This document shows positions 63,730-64,000 of a stretch of 64,000 nt of DNA, one piece after another; the stretch's first letter is position 1; each line of letters starts with the position of its first letter. Below the pieces are notes generated by a model. That model had not been told where the DNA came from and searched no databases. It was given only the letters and a program-made list of their open reading frames with translations. The stretch lies in assembly GCF_027474525.2 (NCBI RefSeq), contig NZ_CP114882.2:2728001-2792000 (forward strand). The letters run 5' to 3'. The stretch comes from Flavobacterium lacustre (GTDB lineage Bacteria; Bacteroidota; Bacteroidia; Flavobacteriales; Flavobacteriaceae). Both the position numbers and the translations under genes were made by a program.

Positions 63730-64000
63730 CTAAAAAATTAAGGGTAATAAATAATGAGACATAATCAATCCGCCTACAAAAAATCCGATAACGGCTTTTA
63801 ATGAAGGAAGTTGTAAATTACTCAAACCTGATATGGCGTGTCCCGAAGTACAACCACCAGCGTATCGTGTTCCGAAACCTATTAAAATTCCACCAATAAT
63901 TAAAATGAGAATCATTTTTGGTGATTCAAAAACTTGATTGCCAAAAAGCATATCCGGAACTAATTTTCCGTTTGGAGCATCAATACCCAATTGAGCTAAT
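63730..64000 (-). CDS. YeeE/YedE-type transporter half (partial)
   Basis: The 5' end lies beyond the window; the frame is open to base 64000. The visible 90 residues contain DMLFGNQVFESPKMILI and the signature GFGTRYAGGCTSGHAISG with the conserved Cys in the GGCTSGH turn, the N-terminal partner of the pair with the previous gene. It probably mediates uptake of thiosulfate or another sulfur species. The preceding gene is not in view; in relatives it is often a metallo-beta-lactamase-fold sulfur dioxygenase. Confidence 0.9.
   Translation of the reverse strand, partial: LAQLGIDAPNGKLVPDMLFGNQVFESPKMILILIIGGILIGFGTRYAGGCTSGHAISGLSNLQLPSLKAVIGFFVGGLIMSHYLLPLIF

Overview
The window comes from a low-GC member of the Bacteroidota, most likely the family Flavobacteriaceae and close to Flavobacterium. 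The evidence is the Bacteroidota-type promoter (TTG/TTTG, about 19 bp, then TAnnTTTG) seen repeatedly upstream of genes, the near absence of Shine-Dalgarno sequences, the lineage-typical families (the short divergent omega subunit, DUF4835/PorD, DUF1599, BT_3928-type DoxX protein, RprXY-like two-component pair, FabV, N-succinylornithine carbamoyltransferase) and the gene order around bamD-rpoZ-coaBC and tpiA-prmA-clpS. It is chromosomal and mostly housekeeping. I see no insertion sequence, prophage, CRISPR array or plasmid function.

Layout. 1-6.3 kb: end of a membrane protein, a BlaI/BlaR-like antibiotic- or stress-sensing pair, a 46-residue conserved small protein, apt, tRNA-Arg(ACG), a TonB-dependent receptor that must start at TTG, and a pentapeptide-repeat protein. 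6.3-11.5 kb: GNAT acetyltransferase, miaE, glyA, divergent fahA, and a lipoprotein. 11.6-22.3 kb: a ten-gene arginine and proline operon (acylglutamate synthase candidate, argG, argC, argD, proA, proB, argF', argB, argE, argH) preceded by a strong promoter and a short leader reading frame. 22.3-34.2 kb, all leftward: response regulator and kinase, coaE, glycosyltransferase, fabV, recN, porD, coaBC, rpoZ, bamD, dapA and a DUF6913-like gene. 34.2-36.8 kb: a 5'-nucleotidase split over two genes and a degenerate YhhN-like membrane protein. 36.8-46.3 kb: ligA, a small conserved protein, the rpsF-rpsR-rplI operon, a LytTR regulator, priA, a DUF2147 protein, a YihY-type membrane protein and nadC. 46.3-53 kb: a 690-bp intergenic region holding a helically phased palindrome array, a secreted GH13 amylase, mgtA and amt. 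53-64 kb: exported adenosine deaminase, rlmH, folP, the DUF1599-DoxX-TlpA-tpiA-prmA-clpS run, a fatty acid hydroxylase-superfamily protein, a lysoplasmalogenase-like protein and a YeeE/YedE pair cut by the window end.

The most unusual signals are non-coding. (1) Eight 16-bp near-palindromes with an AAAATTTT core lie at exactly 21 or 22 bp steps (46602-46767) between nadC and the amylase gene. (2) A roughly 70-80 bp intergenic hairpin element occurs twice (35062-35130 and 44452-44530), with conserved flanks, a conserved bulged C and a completely different but still paired stem. (3) Two terminators identical over 39 bp bracket mgtA. (4) A short open frame with two rare CGG arginine codons lies immediately downstream of the arginine-operon promoter. 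Among proteins, ArgF' carries Ser89 at the position that sets acetyl- versus succinyl-ornithine preference, and the BlaR-like protein ends in nine consecutive heptads.
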